A stretch of DNA of 56,233 nucleotides from Aliiglaciecola sp. (GCA_028356795.1 JAOMVH010000005.1:1-56233), one strand, 5' to 3'; positions 30,318-40,504 are shown, counted from the stretch's first letter. Numbers and translations are program-made. Notes: generated by a model not told the origin, from the letters alone.

Positions 30318-30387
30318 ACAAAACGTCATTAGTTTCGCATTATTCAGCCAATTTGCTGTTTAAGCGTTCAATAAATTAGGAAATATT

Positions 30388-31107
30388 ATGGCTGGTAGAA
30401 TGTTCAGTGGCAATTTCACAAGACACATAGTGCAATCGTTAGGAAAGTCGATTGCTTTGGGTGAGTATCCTCAAGGGAAGCCCTTAAAAGCGGAAGCTGA
30501 TTTATGTGAAGAATTTGATGCCAGTCGCACGGTGTTAAGGGAAGCCGTGAAAATGTTAACGGCCAAAGGCATGTTAGATGCGAGGCCTCGCCGAGGAACC
30601 ATAGTATTACCCGAATCACAATGGAACCTCTCTGATCCTGAGATCTTAAATTGGTTGCTTGATCGTAAAGGCTCACTGCCCATTATCTCTGAATTTGCCG
30701 ATATGCGATTGGCTATCGAGCCTGCCGCCGCAGGACTAGCAGCAACTAACTTGAACGAAGACAGTAAAAAGACTTTGGTCGATGCCATTGAGCGTATGAA
30801 AGCAGCGGCAAAAGGTGAAGACGACCATCTCGATGCAGATATCGCTTTTCACGTGGGAATACTAGAAGCCAGTGATAATCGCTTCTTTTGGAACATGCGT
30901 CATACCATCGAAGTTGCCTTACGATTCAGCATTCGCATTACCAACCGCCGTAAAGGTGTTGAACGTGCCAGCGTAGACGACCATCAACGTATTTTAGATT
31001 TTATTTTAGCTGGCGATGCACAAGGTGCTGAAAGGGAAATGCGGGAACTGCAGCAAGAAGCCAAAATGTTGTTAAATCAACAAATCGAAAACGAAAAAAA
31101 TGGCTGA
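30388..31107 (+). CDS. FadR/GntR-family regulator, DgoR-like
   Basis: The protein has 239 residues. An N-terminal winged helix-turn-helix (about 5-75, with AEADLCEEFDASRTVLREAV) is followed by an FCD ligand-binding domain (about 90-230) with the DxxxH and DDHQRIL metal-site elements. The region around WNLSDPEILNWLL resembles that of E. coli DgoR, the galactonate-responsive repressor. It lies within the operon, 70 bp after the aldolase gene, and probably represses it and perhaps the divergent TonB receptor/alpha-galactosidase pair. The inducer, likely galactonate or KDGal, is inferred. Confidence 0.88.
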   Translation: MAGRMFSGNFTRHIVQSLGKSIALGEYPQGKPLKAEADLCEEFDASRTVLREAVKMLTAKGMLDARPRRGTIVLPESQWNLSDPEILNWLLDRKGSLPIISEFADMRLAIEPAAAGLAATNLNEDSKKTLVDAIERMKAAAKGEDDHLDADIAFHVGILEASDNRFFWNMRHTIEVALRFSIRITNRRKGVERASVDDHQRILDFILAGDAQGAEREMRELQQEAKMLLNQQIENEKNG

Positions 31108-31152
31108 CACAACTATGCACACCAATAAAAAAACACGTAAAGGCGTACGTTC

Positions 31153-32640
31153 ATGAATTTAGACAACTGTATTCTAGCCATTGATCAAGGCACTACCTCG
31201 AGTCGCGCCATTGTTTTTAGTCGCGATTCCGAGATTATCGCAGTTTCACAGCAAGAATTTGAACAACACTACCCCAATGATGGTTGGGTTGAGCACAATC
31301 CCGAAGATATTTGGGAATCAACCTTAAGTGTTTGCCAACAAGCATTAATAGATGCCGAACAAAAAGGTGCCAACGTGGTTGGAATTGGTGTTACCAATCA
31401 ACGTGAAACGACCCTTGTTTGGGATAGAGAAACCGGTAAAGCCATATACAATGCAATCGTTTGGCAAGATAGACGCACTGCACAAACGTGCCGAGATTTA
31501 CAAAGTGCAGGCCACCTAGATACATTACGTAGCAAAACCGGATTGCTGCTTGATCCCTATTTTTCAGCGTCAAAAGTAGCATGGATTTTAGATAACGTTG
31601 AAGGTGCCAGAGAAAAAGCCAATCAGGGCAAGCTGGCTTTTGGTACCGTGGATAGCTTTTTGATTTGGCGACTTACGGGTGGCAAAGTGCATGCCACTGA
31701 CGTGACAAACGCCAGCCGTACCAATCTTTACAACATCCACACCCAGCAGTGGGACGCGCAGTTATGTGAATTATTTAATGTGCCTGAATCTGTGCTGCCA
31801 GAAGTCAAAGAATGTGCTGATGATTATGGTAAGGCACTGTCTTCACTTTTGGGTCAATCCATCCCGATTTGCGGTGTTGCGGGCGATCAGCAAGCGGCCT
31901 CATTTGGCCAATGCTGCTTTCAACCGGGCAGCATAAAAAGTACCTATGGCACGGGCTGTTTTGTGTTGCTCAATACTGGTGAAAAAGCGTTTGAATCACA
32001 AAATCAACTACTTACCACCATTGCTTATAAAGTGAATGGCGTAACTCATTACGCATTAGAAGGCTCAATTTTCATTGCTGGCGCAGCTGTTCAGTGGCTT
32101 CGAGACGGCATCAAGGTCATCAGCGATGCCCGTGAAACTGAAAAATTAGCCCTTAGCCTTGATTATGACCATGGCGTCTACTTGGTTCCAGCGTTCGCCG
32201 GAATGGGCGCGCCATACTGGGAACCCGATGTTCGCGGCAGTATTTATGGCTTAACACGAGGAACAACTAATGCCCATTTTTCCCGCGCAGCCCTTGAATC
32301 CGTAGCCTTCCAAACAGCTGATTTGTTAACGGCTATGGCAGAAGATGGCGTTAAACCCAATGTGTTAAATGTTGACGGCGGCATGGTAGCCAACAATTGG
32401 GTATGCCAATTTTTAGCTGATGTACTAAACCTAGATGTACAGAGACCTAAAGTGATGGAAACCACCGCATTGGGTGCTGCTTATCTGGCAGGACTGCATC
32501 TTGGTATATACAAAGATACTGACTCTCTAGTAAACAAGATTGAGAGTAAATTTACATCAGACATGAGCAACGAACTCAGAGAGAAGCTATTGTCTGGCTG
32601 GCAAAGTGCCATTCAATCCACGCTGAGATTTAAGCGCTGA
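31153..32640 (+). CDS. glpK: Glycerol kinase
   Basis: This FGGY-family kinase of 495 residues makes sn-glycerol 3-phosphate. [15 protein letters not shown] (about 8-22), the GVTNQRETT motif with the glycerol-contacting Arg-Glu pair, WQDRR and [15 protein letters not shown] and [10 protein letters not shown] are all characteristic of GlpK rather than of pentulose kinases. It sits 46 bp after the regulator and 46 bp before an aldose epimerase, so it belongs to the sugar operon. A glycerol gene in a galactose operon hints at a galactosyl-glycerol substrate. Confidence 0.94.
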   Translation: MNLDNCILAIDQGTTSSRAIVFSRDSEIIAVSQQEFEQHYPNDGWVEHNPEDIWESTLSVCQQALIDAEQKGANVVGIGVTNQRETTLVWDRETGKAIYNAIVWQDRRTAQTCRDLQSAGHLDTLRSKTGLLLDPYFSASKVAWILDNVEGAREKANQGKLAFGTVDSFLIWRLTGGKVHATDVTNASRTNLYNIHTQQWDAQLCELFNVPESVLPEVKECADDYGKALSSLLGQSIPICGVAGDQQAASFGQCCFQPGSIKSTYGTGCFVLLNTGEKAFESQNQLLTTIAYKVNGVTHYALEGSIFIAGAAVQWLRDGIKVISDARETEKLALSLDYDHGVYLVPAFAGMGAPYWEPDVRGSIYGLTRGTTNAHFSRAALESVAFQTADLLTAMAEDGVKPNVLNVDGGMVANNWVCQFLADVLNLDVQRPKVMETTALGAAYLAGLHLGIYKDTDSLVNKIESKFTSDMSNELREKLLSGWQSAIQSTLRFKR

Positions 32641-32685
32641 TGTCATTGGGTAGGGATGAAATGAGTATGAATAAGGCAAAACATA

Positions 32686-33741
32686 ATGATTGAAAAAAGT
32701 GAGTTTGGACAACTACCCAATGGGCAGTCAGTTGAATCTTATACCATGACAAATAATAACGGTATGTCGATTGAAATCCTAACCCTTGGCGCAATTATTA
32801 GAAGCTGGAAAACATCTCTGCACAACCCGATTGATATTGTCCTAGGATTTGACTCAGTTGATGACTATTTGGCTGATCAGGGCTATTTAGGTCGTACCGT
32901 TGGCCGCTATGCTAATCGCATTGAAAAAGGTCAGTTCTCCCTTAACGGTGAAGCATACCAAGTAAGTACCAACTTACAGGGGAATAGCTTACATGGTGGC
33001 GCTGATGGGTTCCATAATCGGATATGGCAGGTTTCTCATATACAAGACACGCCTGTGCCAGCGATCATATTGGAAATTACCAGTATTGATGGAGACCAAG
33101 GTTTTTCAGGCACTCTTAAAGTTGCGGTAGAATTTACCTTAGATGACCAAGACTGTTTAACCATTGAGTATCGTGCAAAATCCGATAAAGACACCGTATT
33201 TAATCCTACGCAACATAGCTATTTTAATCTCGCTGGCCACGACTCAGGTCCGGTAATCGAGCACCAAATCACAGCGTTTGCCGGCCATTACACCCCAGCC
33301 AATAAAGAAGCGATCCCCACCGGTGAAATTAAACCGGTAAAAGGCAGTGTATTCGATTTAAGCCAACCCACTTCGTTTAAAACCGCCATTGAGGATAAAA
33401 ACCCAGAAATTATGGCTGCCAGTGGGCTAGATCATAATTGGTGTATTGATGGTTTTGAAAACGAGCAAGATAAAATGCTATTAGCCGCGGTGGTCGCTGA
33501 TCCTCACAGTGGCCGTAAATTGATTACCCATACCACCATGCCCGGCATGCAAATATACACAGGTAACTTCATTGGCGACTCTCCCAAAGGTAAGAACCGA
33601 ACAACCTACGGCCAGTATCACGGCTTTTGTGTTGAATCGCAGTTTTATCCAAACAGCCCGAATCAGCCTAATTTTCCCAGCGCAACCTTAAAAGCCAACC
33701 AAGAATTTGTCTCTAAAACAAGTTATCAGCTACTTCAATAA
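32686..33741 (+). CDS. galM: Aldose 1-epimerase (mutarotase)
   Basis: GalM interconverts alpha and beta anomers of galactose and similar sugars. It has 351 residues. The conserved GRYANRIEKG, LHGG, NPTQHSYFNL (catalytic His) and late FCVESQFYPNSPN (catalytic Glu) motifs are present. There is no signal peptide, so it is cytoplasmic. It probably supplies the anomer that the dehydrogenase needs after a retaining alpha-galactosidase releases alpha-galactose. It is the last gene of the rightward operon. Confidence 0.93.
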   Translation: MIEKSEFGQLPNGQSVESYTMTNNNGMSIEILTLGAIIRSWKTSLHNPIDIVLGFDSVDDYLADQGYLGRTVGRYANRIEKGQFSLNGEAYQVSTNLQGNSLHGGADGFHNRIWQVSHIQDTPVPAIILEITSIDGDQGFSGTLKVAVEFTLDDQDCLTIEYRAKSDKDTVFNPTQHSYFNLAGHDSGPVIEHQITAFAGHYTPANKEAIPTGEIKPVKGSVFDLSQPTSFKTAIEDKNPEIMAASGLDHNWCIDGFENEQDKMLLAAVVADPHSGRKLITHTTMPGMQIYTGNFIGDSPKGKNRTTYGQYHGFCVESQFYPNSPNQPNFPSATLKANQEFVSKTSYQLLQ

Positions 33742-33816
33742 CAGCGAATGCGAATCTAATTTATCGACTTAGTGTATGAGTATCCTAAATCTCGCCATTT
33801 AATAAACCGCAGACAC

Positions 33817-33845
33817 AAAAAAGCCGAACAAATGTTCGGCTTTTT
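33817..33845. terminator. Bidirectional terminator between galM and SapC gene
   Basis: AAAAAGCCGAACA and TGTTCGGCTTTTT form a 13-bp stem around AA. The A-tract and T-tract on either side serve both the rightward galM and the leftward SapC transcripts, which converge here. Confidence 0.88.
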
Positions 33846-33866
33846 AAATGAATTTAATTGCTCGTA

Positions 33867-34643
33867 CTATTCAGCAGCAGGTGCAGCCTCTGGCGCGGCA
33901 TTTTCACTGCCAGCAAGTAATTGCATTTGGATAGCAGCGATAGGCTTGTCAGATGCATTTGAAAGCTGAACCATACGGTTAAGCTGAGCCATTGACAACA
34001 TGACTGTGTAGATAGCGCCTAAGAAACCGTTTTTCTTAAGTTCTAAAGACACTTCATCAGACAATTCGTTAACACGCTTTTCGTTAATGGCATAAATGCC
34101 CGTTACGTTACGAGTTTCACCCATAGTGTATTGTACATTCAATTGCACTGTGTCTAGTAGTCCCAGCTCAACAACGCGAGCGATGAAGCGCTGTGTAGCC
34201 ATTTCGCTGTTTGCAACTTCACCCAATAATTCTTGACGGTTTTTCAAGAATTCAGACGGCTCACCTTCTTCAGTGAATAAGCTCTCGCCTTCTTCGCCAA
34301 CAATTGGGCTATTTTCATCGATGAACACACCTAGCTTGTCGCCATCAGGACGAACATCAAACGGGTAACGTTGAATATTCAAAGGCATGACATGACCTTG
34401 CCATTTGTCATCATGGAAATACAAGTTGCTGTTTTGCTCAAGGCCCAGCATAGCGATAGTGTGGAAACTACCTTTAGGCTGATCTTTAATGAATGCAATT
34501 GGCATACAACTGGCAATTTGAGCAAACTCTTTTAACGTCGCCGACGCAAGGTGGGTCTCTTTTGCAAACTCAAAACCGTGTTTGGTGTTGATTTTCAATG
34601 CACCGTGTTTATTTTTATCTAGTGGAACATAATTCGTTTTCAT
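33867..34643 (-). CDS. SapC-family protein (copy 1)
   Basis: The protein has 258 residues of the SapC family (named after an S-layer-associated Campylobacter protein; not the SapC peptide permease). Typical are FAQIASCMPIAFIKD, the MPLNIQRYPFDVRPD block, LFTEEGEPSEFL and the helical tail, which ends in an Ala/Pro/Glu-rich stretch. There is no signal peptide. The biochemical role is unknown. Such genes recur next to TonB receptors and tryptophan-halogenase-like genes in marine and plant-associated proteobacteria. A paralogue lies at 38185-38949. Confidence 0.85.
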   Translation of the reverse strand: MKTNYVPLDKNKHGALKINTKHGFEFAKETHLASATLKEFAQIASCMPIAFIKDQPKGSFHTIAMLGLEQNSNLYFHDDKWQGHVMPLNIQRYPFDVRPDGDKLGVFIDENSPIVGEEGESLFTEEGEPSEFLKNRQELLGEVANSEMATQRFIARVVELGLLDTVQLNVQYTMGETRNVTGIYAINEKRVNELSDEVSLELKKNGFLGAIYTVMLSMAQLNRMVQLSNASDKPIAAIQMQLLAGSENAAPEAAPAAE

Positions 34644-34955
34644 TACATCTTGTCTCTTAGTGATAATACCCCGTGGAGAATGCTAACGATTGGTAGCAAT
34701 GACGGAGTTTGAAATATATCTCAAACACCATGGAAGGTGTGCCTAACGCACTCAATATCAAATGATATTGTTCAACATGGGCGAGAAAGTGTGCAAGTAT
34801 CTTTTATTTGACGATGGAAGTCACCACCCAAAACCACTAAATTGAAAATAGATTGTTAAAAAATTCGATTTTCACCACTATTAGGGTGTATCAAGCCCAA
34901 AGGGCTAGTGACTGGGCAGAAATGGCAGAGCTAGACTTAAAATTCTGTGGACCGG
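34644..34955. other. Intergenic region with an operator-like palindrome
   Basis: This 312-bp gap separates two leftward genes. CAATATCA and TGATATTG (34753-34770) form a perfect 8-bp inverted repeat with a two-base centre, about 110 bp upstream of the SapC gene, a position suited to an operator. A weak stem AGCCC-AAA-GGGCT at 34893-34905 lacks a T-tract. I see no gene. Confidence 0.45.
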
Positions 34956-36599
34956 CTAAGCGCTTTTTACATTGTCTTGCTCAACACCGCTGCCATCTAA
35001 GGAAGCAATATACTCTTGTAATTTCGCTTCTGCCTGATCGCCAAACAAAATCTCGCAGGCTTCACGCAATCCAGGGGCAGCCAAAATATCTTGCTGCCTG
35101 ACCACCAAGGAGATTTTCGAGCGACGTCGTAAGAAATCTTCTAGCTTGGTCACCATCTCTCGATCAGCAGCGTGTTCAATTTCGACCCGCAAATATTCAC
35201 TGTTTTCAATCAACAGCTCGCCCATCTTGGGGTTTTCACGGATCATCTCAATCATGTTAATGGCATTACGACCATAGCGTCGCCAAAATCGCTGGGTTAA
35301 TGGTTCAGAAGAGCTTTCGGGCGTCAGCTCATCGAGTCCCATCAGTTCGGCACGATGATAAAATTCGCGCTTCACTGAGTCATCGGGTTCGCCGTACCAT
35401 TTGTGATCTTTGTAAGGTAAGTCGATACCAAACTCTTGTATAAGCCCAGCAACTTCATCACCTACATTGATACAGTCTGTGAGTTTTCCGCCAAATATCG
35501 ATAAATAGTTTTTATCGTCATCGCGGTCAATGGCATGTTTGCGGGACAACTGCACCCAGTCAGCTTTGCCGCCTTTGCCTTCAATAGCTAATGGTCTGAC
35601 TCCGCATCGTTCAGCAATAATATCGTCTTTAGTGAGCGGTTTATCTAAAGCCAATAGTTTGTTGACGTTGGACAATACAAACTCGCGGTCATCGTCAGTC
35701 ACAAAAGACTGTGGCTTCTCAACCTGGGTATCTGTGGTACCCAAACAGGTTTTTGGGCCCATTGGAATAATAAAAAACAAACGACCGTCGTCAGCAAAAA
35801 AGGTCAGCACTTTATTGCTGTCAGTAATTTTGTCGACGATTAAATGGATACCTTTGGAAAATACATGATGATGATCAGTTTTCTGCAAGTTTACATCATT
35901 GATTTCATCAACAAACGGACCGGCCGCATTAATAAACGCTTTGGAACGGATCACGATTTCTTCGCCACTTATTTGGTCTTTTGCATGACTAACCCAAATA
36001 CCATTTTCCCGCTTCGACTTGCTTAATCCAACATAGTTTGCAGCGATACAACCGTAACTAATACTGGAGCGCACAAAATTAAATACAAAGCGGGCATCAT
36101 TGTCATACAAATAACTATCTGAGTATTCAAACCCACCAGCGAGGTTGTCGGTACTAACCACATTCTCTAGGCTTTTAATTTTTCTAGGCGTGAGGTAGTT
36201 GGGCATTTTGGTAAAAAAGCGGCCCATAATCCAATACAAAATTGTGCCCATAAACACCATAAACGGTGGAAACCGAAACCCCTTTTGTATGCTAGTAAAA
36301 AAACGGATTTCTTTTACGGTTGACGGATAACTGCGCATAAGATGATTACGACTTTTGCACAATTTGTTGACCAAACCATACTCGTGGCTTTCAAGATACT
36401 TTATTCCGCCCCATGCTAAATTTGAGGAGTTAGAGCTAGTGAACCCTGCAAAATCACCCTTATCGATAAGGGCAACTTTCACCCCTTTGGCAGCCAATGC
36501 TGCAGCGGATACGGCGCCATTGATACCACCTCCGACGATCAAAACGTCGAATACCTCTTTGGGAAGTTTATCGATATTACTTTTTCTAAGGTTAATCAT
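34956..36599 (-). CDS. glpD: FAD-dependent glycerol-3-phosphate dehydrogenase
   Basis: GlpD oxidises sn-glycerol 3-phosphate to dihydroxyacetone phosphate and passes electrons to quinone at the inner membrane. It has 547 residues. The N-terminal FAD motif is VGGGINGAVSAAALAAKG (about 22-39), followed by SSNSSNLAWGGIKYLE and later IPMGPKTCLGTTDT and FGGKLTD. With glycerol kinase on the facing operon it completes glycerol entry into glycolysis. It is probably co-transcribed with the symporter gene 35 bp upstream. Confidence 0.92.
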   Translation of the reverse strand: MINLRKSNIDKLPKEVFDVLIVGGGINGAVSAAALAAKGVKVALIDKGDFAGFTSSNSSNLAWGGIKYLESHEYGLVNKLCKSRNHLMRSYPSTVKEIRFFTSIQKGFRFPPFMVFMGTILYWIMGRFFTKMPNYLTPRKIKSLENVVSTDNLAGGFEYSDSYLYDNDARFVFNFVRSSISYGCIAANYVGLSKSKRENGIWVSHAKDQISGEEIVIRSKAFINAAGPFVDEINDVNLQKTDHHHVFSKGIHLIVDKITDSNKVLTFFADDGRLFFIIPMGPKTCLGTTDTQVEKPQSFVTDDDREFVLSNVNKLLALDKPLTKDDIIAERCGVRPLAIEGKGGKADWVQLSRKHAIDRDDDKNYLSIFGGKLTDCINVGDEVAGLIQEFGIDLPYKDHKWYGEPDDSVKREFYHRAELMGLDELTPESSSEPLTQRFWRRYGRNAINMIEMIRENPKMGELLIENSEYLRVEIEHAADREMVTKLEDFLRRRSKISLVVRQQDILAAPGLREACEILFGDQAEAKLQEYIASLDGSGVEQDNVKSA

Positions 36600-36634
36600 T
36601 CACTTTTCAACTCAAATCCAAACAACTTAATCAT

Positions 36635-38095
36635 TTAAGCCGCTGTGGCGTCACTGTTCGCCCATGACAAGCTTGCAGATTGTTTAAATGCCAATTTATT
36701 CACCAATAGAGCGACTGATACACATGCCAACAAGGTAATGAACATCAAGTGAATATAATGCAAACCAAAAGGCGCAAACAAAGGTGATATTGGGAACGAG
36801 ACTAGCCCATAAAACACCACGCCAAACACTACCGCGGTAATTCCCGCGTTGGCGTGCACGTTTTTAAACAACAAGCCCACCACAAAAATCGATAATATCG
36901 GCATGCTTAATAAACCATACAATTGTTGCAATAAGTTGATAATGCTATCGGCTTGGGCATAAACAGGTACGAGTAATAGTGACAGCACGGTTAACCCTGC
37001 TGTCACCCATCCACTTAGCCGCTGCACATTCGGTTTATCGTTGATATAAGCCTCATGAACATCACATACATACAAGGCAGTCGCTGAGTTTAAGTTACTG
37101 TTGTAAGTCGTCAGCACCGCTGCCGCCATAGCTGCGGCGAATATGCCAGACAACCAAGCAGGCAATAAATCGCCAACAATTTGGCCATATGCAGCATCAC
37201 CAATATCGCCGTACAACTTATAAGAAATGATCCCAGGTACCACGATAATCGCAGGAACAATCAAAAGCCTAATGCCAGCTGCTGCGAACACCCCTTTTTG
37301 TGCCTCTTTTAAATTTGGTGCGGCCATCGCCCGTTGGGTAATAACTTGATTGGTTCCCCAATAAAACATTTGAATAAAGATCATGCCGGTTAGGAGTGTA
37401 TGCCAAGGGATCGGCGAATCATCATCTCCGATCAAGGTTAAACGCTCAGCTGGTATACCAGAAAAATCATAGTCAATCGCGTTTAGTGCTAGCACCACCA
37501 CCAAAATCGCCATACCAAGTAACAAAACGCCTGAATACGTGTCTGAAACCGCAACAGCACGTAGACCACCAAAAATAGCGTACATGGCACCAACCGCAGC
37601 AAACGCAATAGCAATATACATCAGCGGTATATCCACATTGAACATGGTCTGCATGAACAGCGAGCCGGTGTAAATGACAGCAGGACAGAAGATCAAGGCG
37701 CTTCCTAAGAAAAACATTACGCTAATCACAGCACGTATGTTTTTATCTTGATAACGTTGCTCCAGCAATTCGGTGGTCGTGGTGCAGTTAAACTTATAAT
37801 AAACCGGCAAAAATACTTTAGCTAAAATGAATAACCCCACAACGGCAGAGAATTCCCACAACGCCAATAACGCCATTTGGTTGCCATTCATGCCTACCAA
37901 TTGGTCGGTACTAAGGTTGGTTAGAGTGATAGACCCAGCCACAAAGTACCAAGCTAAACCACCACCAGCGAGAAAGTACTCCTTATTCTGGTTGGTTTGG
38001 CGGTGGCCTTTTCCGCGACAATGAATATAAGTCGCAAAGGCAATTGCAGCAGTAACGCCAACAAAAACCAGAATTTGTACGATGCTTTCTGTCAT
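36635..38095 (-). CDS. Sodium:solute symporter (SSS family)
   Basis: This 486-residue polytopic inner membrane protein has about 13 membrane segments. SSS features include EYFLAGGGLAWYFVAGSITLTNLSTDQLVG (shown in two parts in the family: the unwound first helix and the sodium site region), GGLRAVAVSDTYSG and AAVLTTYNSNLNS. The family includes SGLT-like sugar carriers. From its place between the SapC and glpD genes it is the best candidate for bringing galactose or a galactoside from the periplasm into the cell; the substrate is inferred. Confidence 0.88.
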   Translation of the reverse strand: MTESIVQILVFVGVTAAIAFATYIHCRGKGHRQTNQNKEYFLAGGGLAWYFVAGSITLTNLSTDQLVGMNGNQMALLALWEFSAVVGLFILAKVFLPVYYKFNCTTTTELLEQRYQDKNIRAVISVMFFLGSALIFCPAVIYTGSLFMQTMFNVDIPLMYIAIAFAAVGAMYAIFGGLRAVAVSDTYSGVLLLGMAILVVVLALNAIDYDFSGIPAERLTLIGDDDSPIPWHTLLTGMIFIQMFYWGTNQVITQRAMAAPNLKEAQKGVFAAAGIRLLIVPAIIVVPGIISYKLYGDIGDAAYGQIVGDLLPAWLSGIFAAAMAAAVLTTYNSNLNSATALYVCDVHEAYINDKPNVQRLSGWVTAGLTVLSLLLVPVYAQADSIINLLQQLYGLLSMPILSIFVVGLLFKNVHANAGITAVVFGVVFYGLVSFPISPLFAPFGLHYIHLMFITLLACVSVALLVNKLAFKQSASLSWANSDATAA

Positions 38096-38184
38096 GAGTA
38101 TGTGTTCCTAAACCATCTTGTATTAAGTTGTTATTATTGTTCAAGGTGACAGCGTGCAGGTGTCACTTAATGAGTCTACGTGGG

Positions 38185-38949
38185 CTAATAGCCAATGTTG
38201 TCTTTTGCCACTTCCATTTTCAGTTGGGTTATTTTGTTGTTCGGATCAACCTCGTTGTTGTTTCGAATCAAGCTGTTTAATTGATATAAAGAGATCAACA
38301 TGGCATGAATTGGTATCAAATAACCCAATTGATTTAATTCCAGCAATTGCTCATCGCTTAGCAGTTTCAATCTCGATTCATCGATAATGTAAATTCCTTG
38401 AAACTTTTGCATTCCCGAGCTGGCAAACTGAACGGTCAAATCTACGGCTTTTAGTAAATTCAACGCATCTAGTTGTTGGGTAAATTGATGAGTTTCCATG
38501 CTGTATTTAATATCGGCTTCTAGTTTTGCTTTGCTGCGACTCAGCAACAATGAAGGCGCACCTTTGTCATCAAAAATGGGTTCACCGTTTTCGGTATCAA
38601 AATCTTCACTAGTGTCATTGATACCAATGGCATATTCGGTATTCTCTGCATCCGATTTAATCAAATAAAAGGGATGCGTTTGCATAGCCAAAGGCATATA
38701 CGTGCCCTTCCATTCACTATTTATCACGAATGAATTTTGTTGCTCTACTAGTCCACAAAGACCTGACAGCACCCATCCTCCATCTACACCACTACGGGTA
38801 TAGATGATAGGCATATTAGTTGCCGCTTGTGGGATTTCAGACACTCTCAAGCGCATAATTTGTTGCGCTTTTGCGAATGAGGCTTTTATATCATTGCGAA
38901 TTTTTAAATGCCGATGTGTTGTATTGGATAATTCGACTAGTTTTAACAT
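38185..38949 (-). CDS. SapC-family protein (copy 2)
   Basis: The protein has 254 residues and is divergent from but homologous to the protein at 33867-34643. They share the MPLAMQTHPFYLIKSD-type block, the ENGEPIFDDKGAPS acidic turn, IYIIDE..LKLLSDE and a helical C-terminal LISLYQLNSLIR. There is no signal peptide. It is 34 bp downstream of the tryptophan-halogenase-like gene and upstream of the symporter gene in what looks like one operon. Function unknown. Confidence 0.82.
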   Translation of the reverse strand: MLKLVELSNTTHRHLKIRNDIKASFAKAQQIMRLRVSEIPQAATNMPIIYTRSGVDGGWVLSGLCGLVEQQNSFVINSEWKGTYMPLAMQTHPFYLIKSDAENTEYAIGINDTSEDFDTENGEPIFDDKGAPSLLLSRSKAKLEADIKYSMETHQFTQQLDALNLLKAVDLTVQFASSGMQKFQGIYIIDESRLKLLSDEQLLELNQLGYLIPIHAMLISLYQLNSLIRNNNEVDPNNKITQLKMEVAKDNIGY

Positions 38950-38983
38950 TGTGTGTGTATTTACCTATTTATGTCATTTACAA

Positions 38984-40504
38984 CTATCTTTGATTTGCCA
39001 ACCACGTCTCAATGAAATCTCTATGAGGCGGTAATGTTTGCAACATCTGTTGAGTAATTTGTTGATTTCTTTGAATAATTTGTTGTGCCTGATCGTTTTG
39101 CTGATACAAATAGCTTTGCTTGTCAAAATCAGGTTTAAAGCCCATCCCATAAAGCACGTATTGATAGCTGGCAGCAGGAAATAGCTCAATGGCACTATCG
39201 AAATCGCTGCTAGTTGGCCCTCGAGTTTTCCAAATGGCCAAATCTTCTTTTAGAGATTCGGGAATGCTATCTGGGTTACCGTGGGCCTGCCAATAAGGTT
39301 CGGGTCGTTTGGTTAACATGTAATGCAACTTCAAGAAGTCGATAATTCGCTGCCAGCGGTAATCCATTTGTTGATTAAAGCGTTTTGCCGTTATTGCCAT
39401 CACAGCGTCATCCACCGGCATATTATCAGCAATATAACGAGCCGATATCTCTACCAACATAATCGCTGTTGCTTCCAATGGTTCAACAAAACCTGCCGCC
39501 ATTCCCACAGCAACACAATTTTTATACCAAAACTTTTCACGATGGCCCGATTCATATTTAATTTTTCGCGGTGTTAAGCCATCGGCAGCCTCTCCCAAAT
39601 AGGCACGCAAATTTGCTTCGGCTTCATCATCACTCATAAATTTAGATGAATACACATGCCCTACGCCACGTCTATGGGTTAGTCCGATATCCCAAATCCA
39701 ACCCGCATTTTGCCCCGTAGCAATGGTATGACTGGCAATAGGATCGGTGGGGTCTGCGTAGGGAACTTGCAGTGCTAGTGCTGTGTCATTGAACAGACAA
39801 TCACTTGCATCTATGAAGGGAACACCAAGGGCTTTACCTAACAACAAACTCGCGAAGCCAGTGCAATCAACAAACATATCACCATGCAAATCTTCGCCAT
39901 CAACCATGCTGATGGAGCCAATGCCTCCATCCTCTCGAAGGTTGACCTTGTCAACGGTAGCTATCACATGTTCTACGCTTAAATTTTGTTTGCAGTGCTC
40001 TTTTAACATCTCTGCAAACGCGCCAGCATCTAGGTGATAGGCATAATTACATTGACCATTAAACTCACGTTCGGCCATGGTTCTTGGTGCCAAACCCGCC
40101 TCACATATGTGGTGTTGAAAATTGGATTCAATGGCATAGTCTTCAATATTGGAAACATAAGGCGCTAAGTCTAAGCGACCATAGCCCAATGGCACAGTGA
40201 AAGGATGATAATAAAAATCACCATCGCCATGTACCCAGTTTACAAACTTGCCACCTTGTTTAAACACCGCATGGCAACGGCTAAACAAATCGCTTTCCTT
40301 GATCCCGATCTCTTGAATGGTGTTCTTCATAGTTGGCCAAGTCCCCTCACCCACACCCACGGTTGGGATGTCAGAAGACTCAACTAACACTACTTGCAAA
40401 CTCTTGTCAGATTTTGTCGCATGCCGCGCAGCTATAACAGCTGCCGTTAACCAACCAGCGGTTCCACCGCCGACAATCACGATTTTTTTTATCATTTCTG
40501 ACAT
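38984..40504 (-). CDS. Tryptophan-halogenase-like FAD-dependent oxidoreductase
   Basis: The protein has 506 residues. The FAD loop is GGGTAGW (about 12-18). The region matching the catalytic lysine of flavin halogenases is present (VFKQGGKFVNW, K82), as is the glutamate in FVEPLEATAI (E344). The signature WxWxIP is altered to WIWDIG (269-274), with Gly in place of Pro. No reductase partner is nearby. Related proteins commonly sit with TonB receptors and SapC genes in polysaccharide- or sugar-uptake loci, where their substrate is unknown. It could be a real halogenase, a hydroxylase or a catalytically different relative. Confidence 0.85.
   Translation of the reverse strand: MSEMIKKIVIVGGGTAGWLTAAVIAARHATKSDKSLQVVLVESSDIPTVGVGEGTWPTMKNTIQEIGIKESDLFSRCHAVFKQGGKFVNWVHGDGDFYYHPFTVPLGYGRLDLAPYVSNIEDYAIESNFQHHICEAGLAPRTMAEREFNGQCNYAYHLDAGAFAEMLKEHCKQNLSVEHVIATVDKVNLREDGGIGSISMVDGEDLHGDMFVDCTGFASLLLGKALGVPFIDASDCLFNDTALALQVPYADPTDPIASHTIATGQNAGWIWDIGLTHRRGVGHVYSSKFMSDDEAEANLRAYLGEAADGLTPRKIKYESGHREKFWYKNCVAVGMAAGFVEPLEATAIMLVEISARYIADNMPVDDAVMAITAKRFNQQMDYRWQRIIDFLKLHYMLTKRPEPYWQAHGNPDSIPESLKEDLAIWKTRGPTSSDFDSAIELFPAASYQYVLYGMGFKPDFDKQSYLYQQNDQAQQIIQRNQQITQQMLQTLPPHRDFIETWLANQR

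Noticed and set aside
31153-32640. Pentulose or galactitol-type FGGY kinase
   Set aside because: The [18 protein letters not shown] and [10 protein letters not shown] motifs are those of glycerol kinase, so GlpK is preferred despite the galactose neighbours.
33867-34643. Antimicrobial-peptide ABC permease SapC
   Set aside because: Same name but different family: no membrane segments and no ABC partner; it matches the soluble S-layer-type SapC family.
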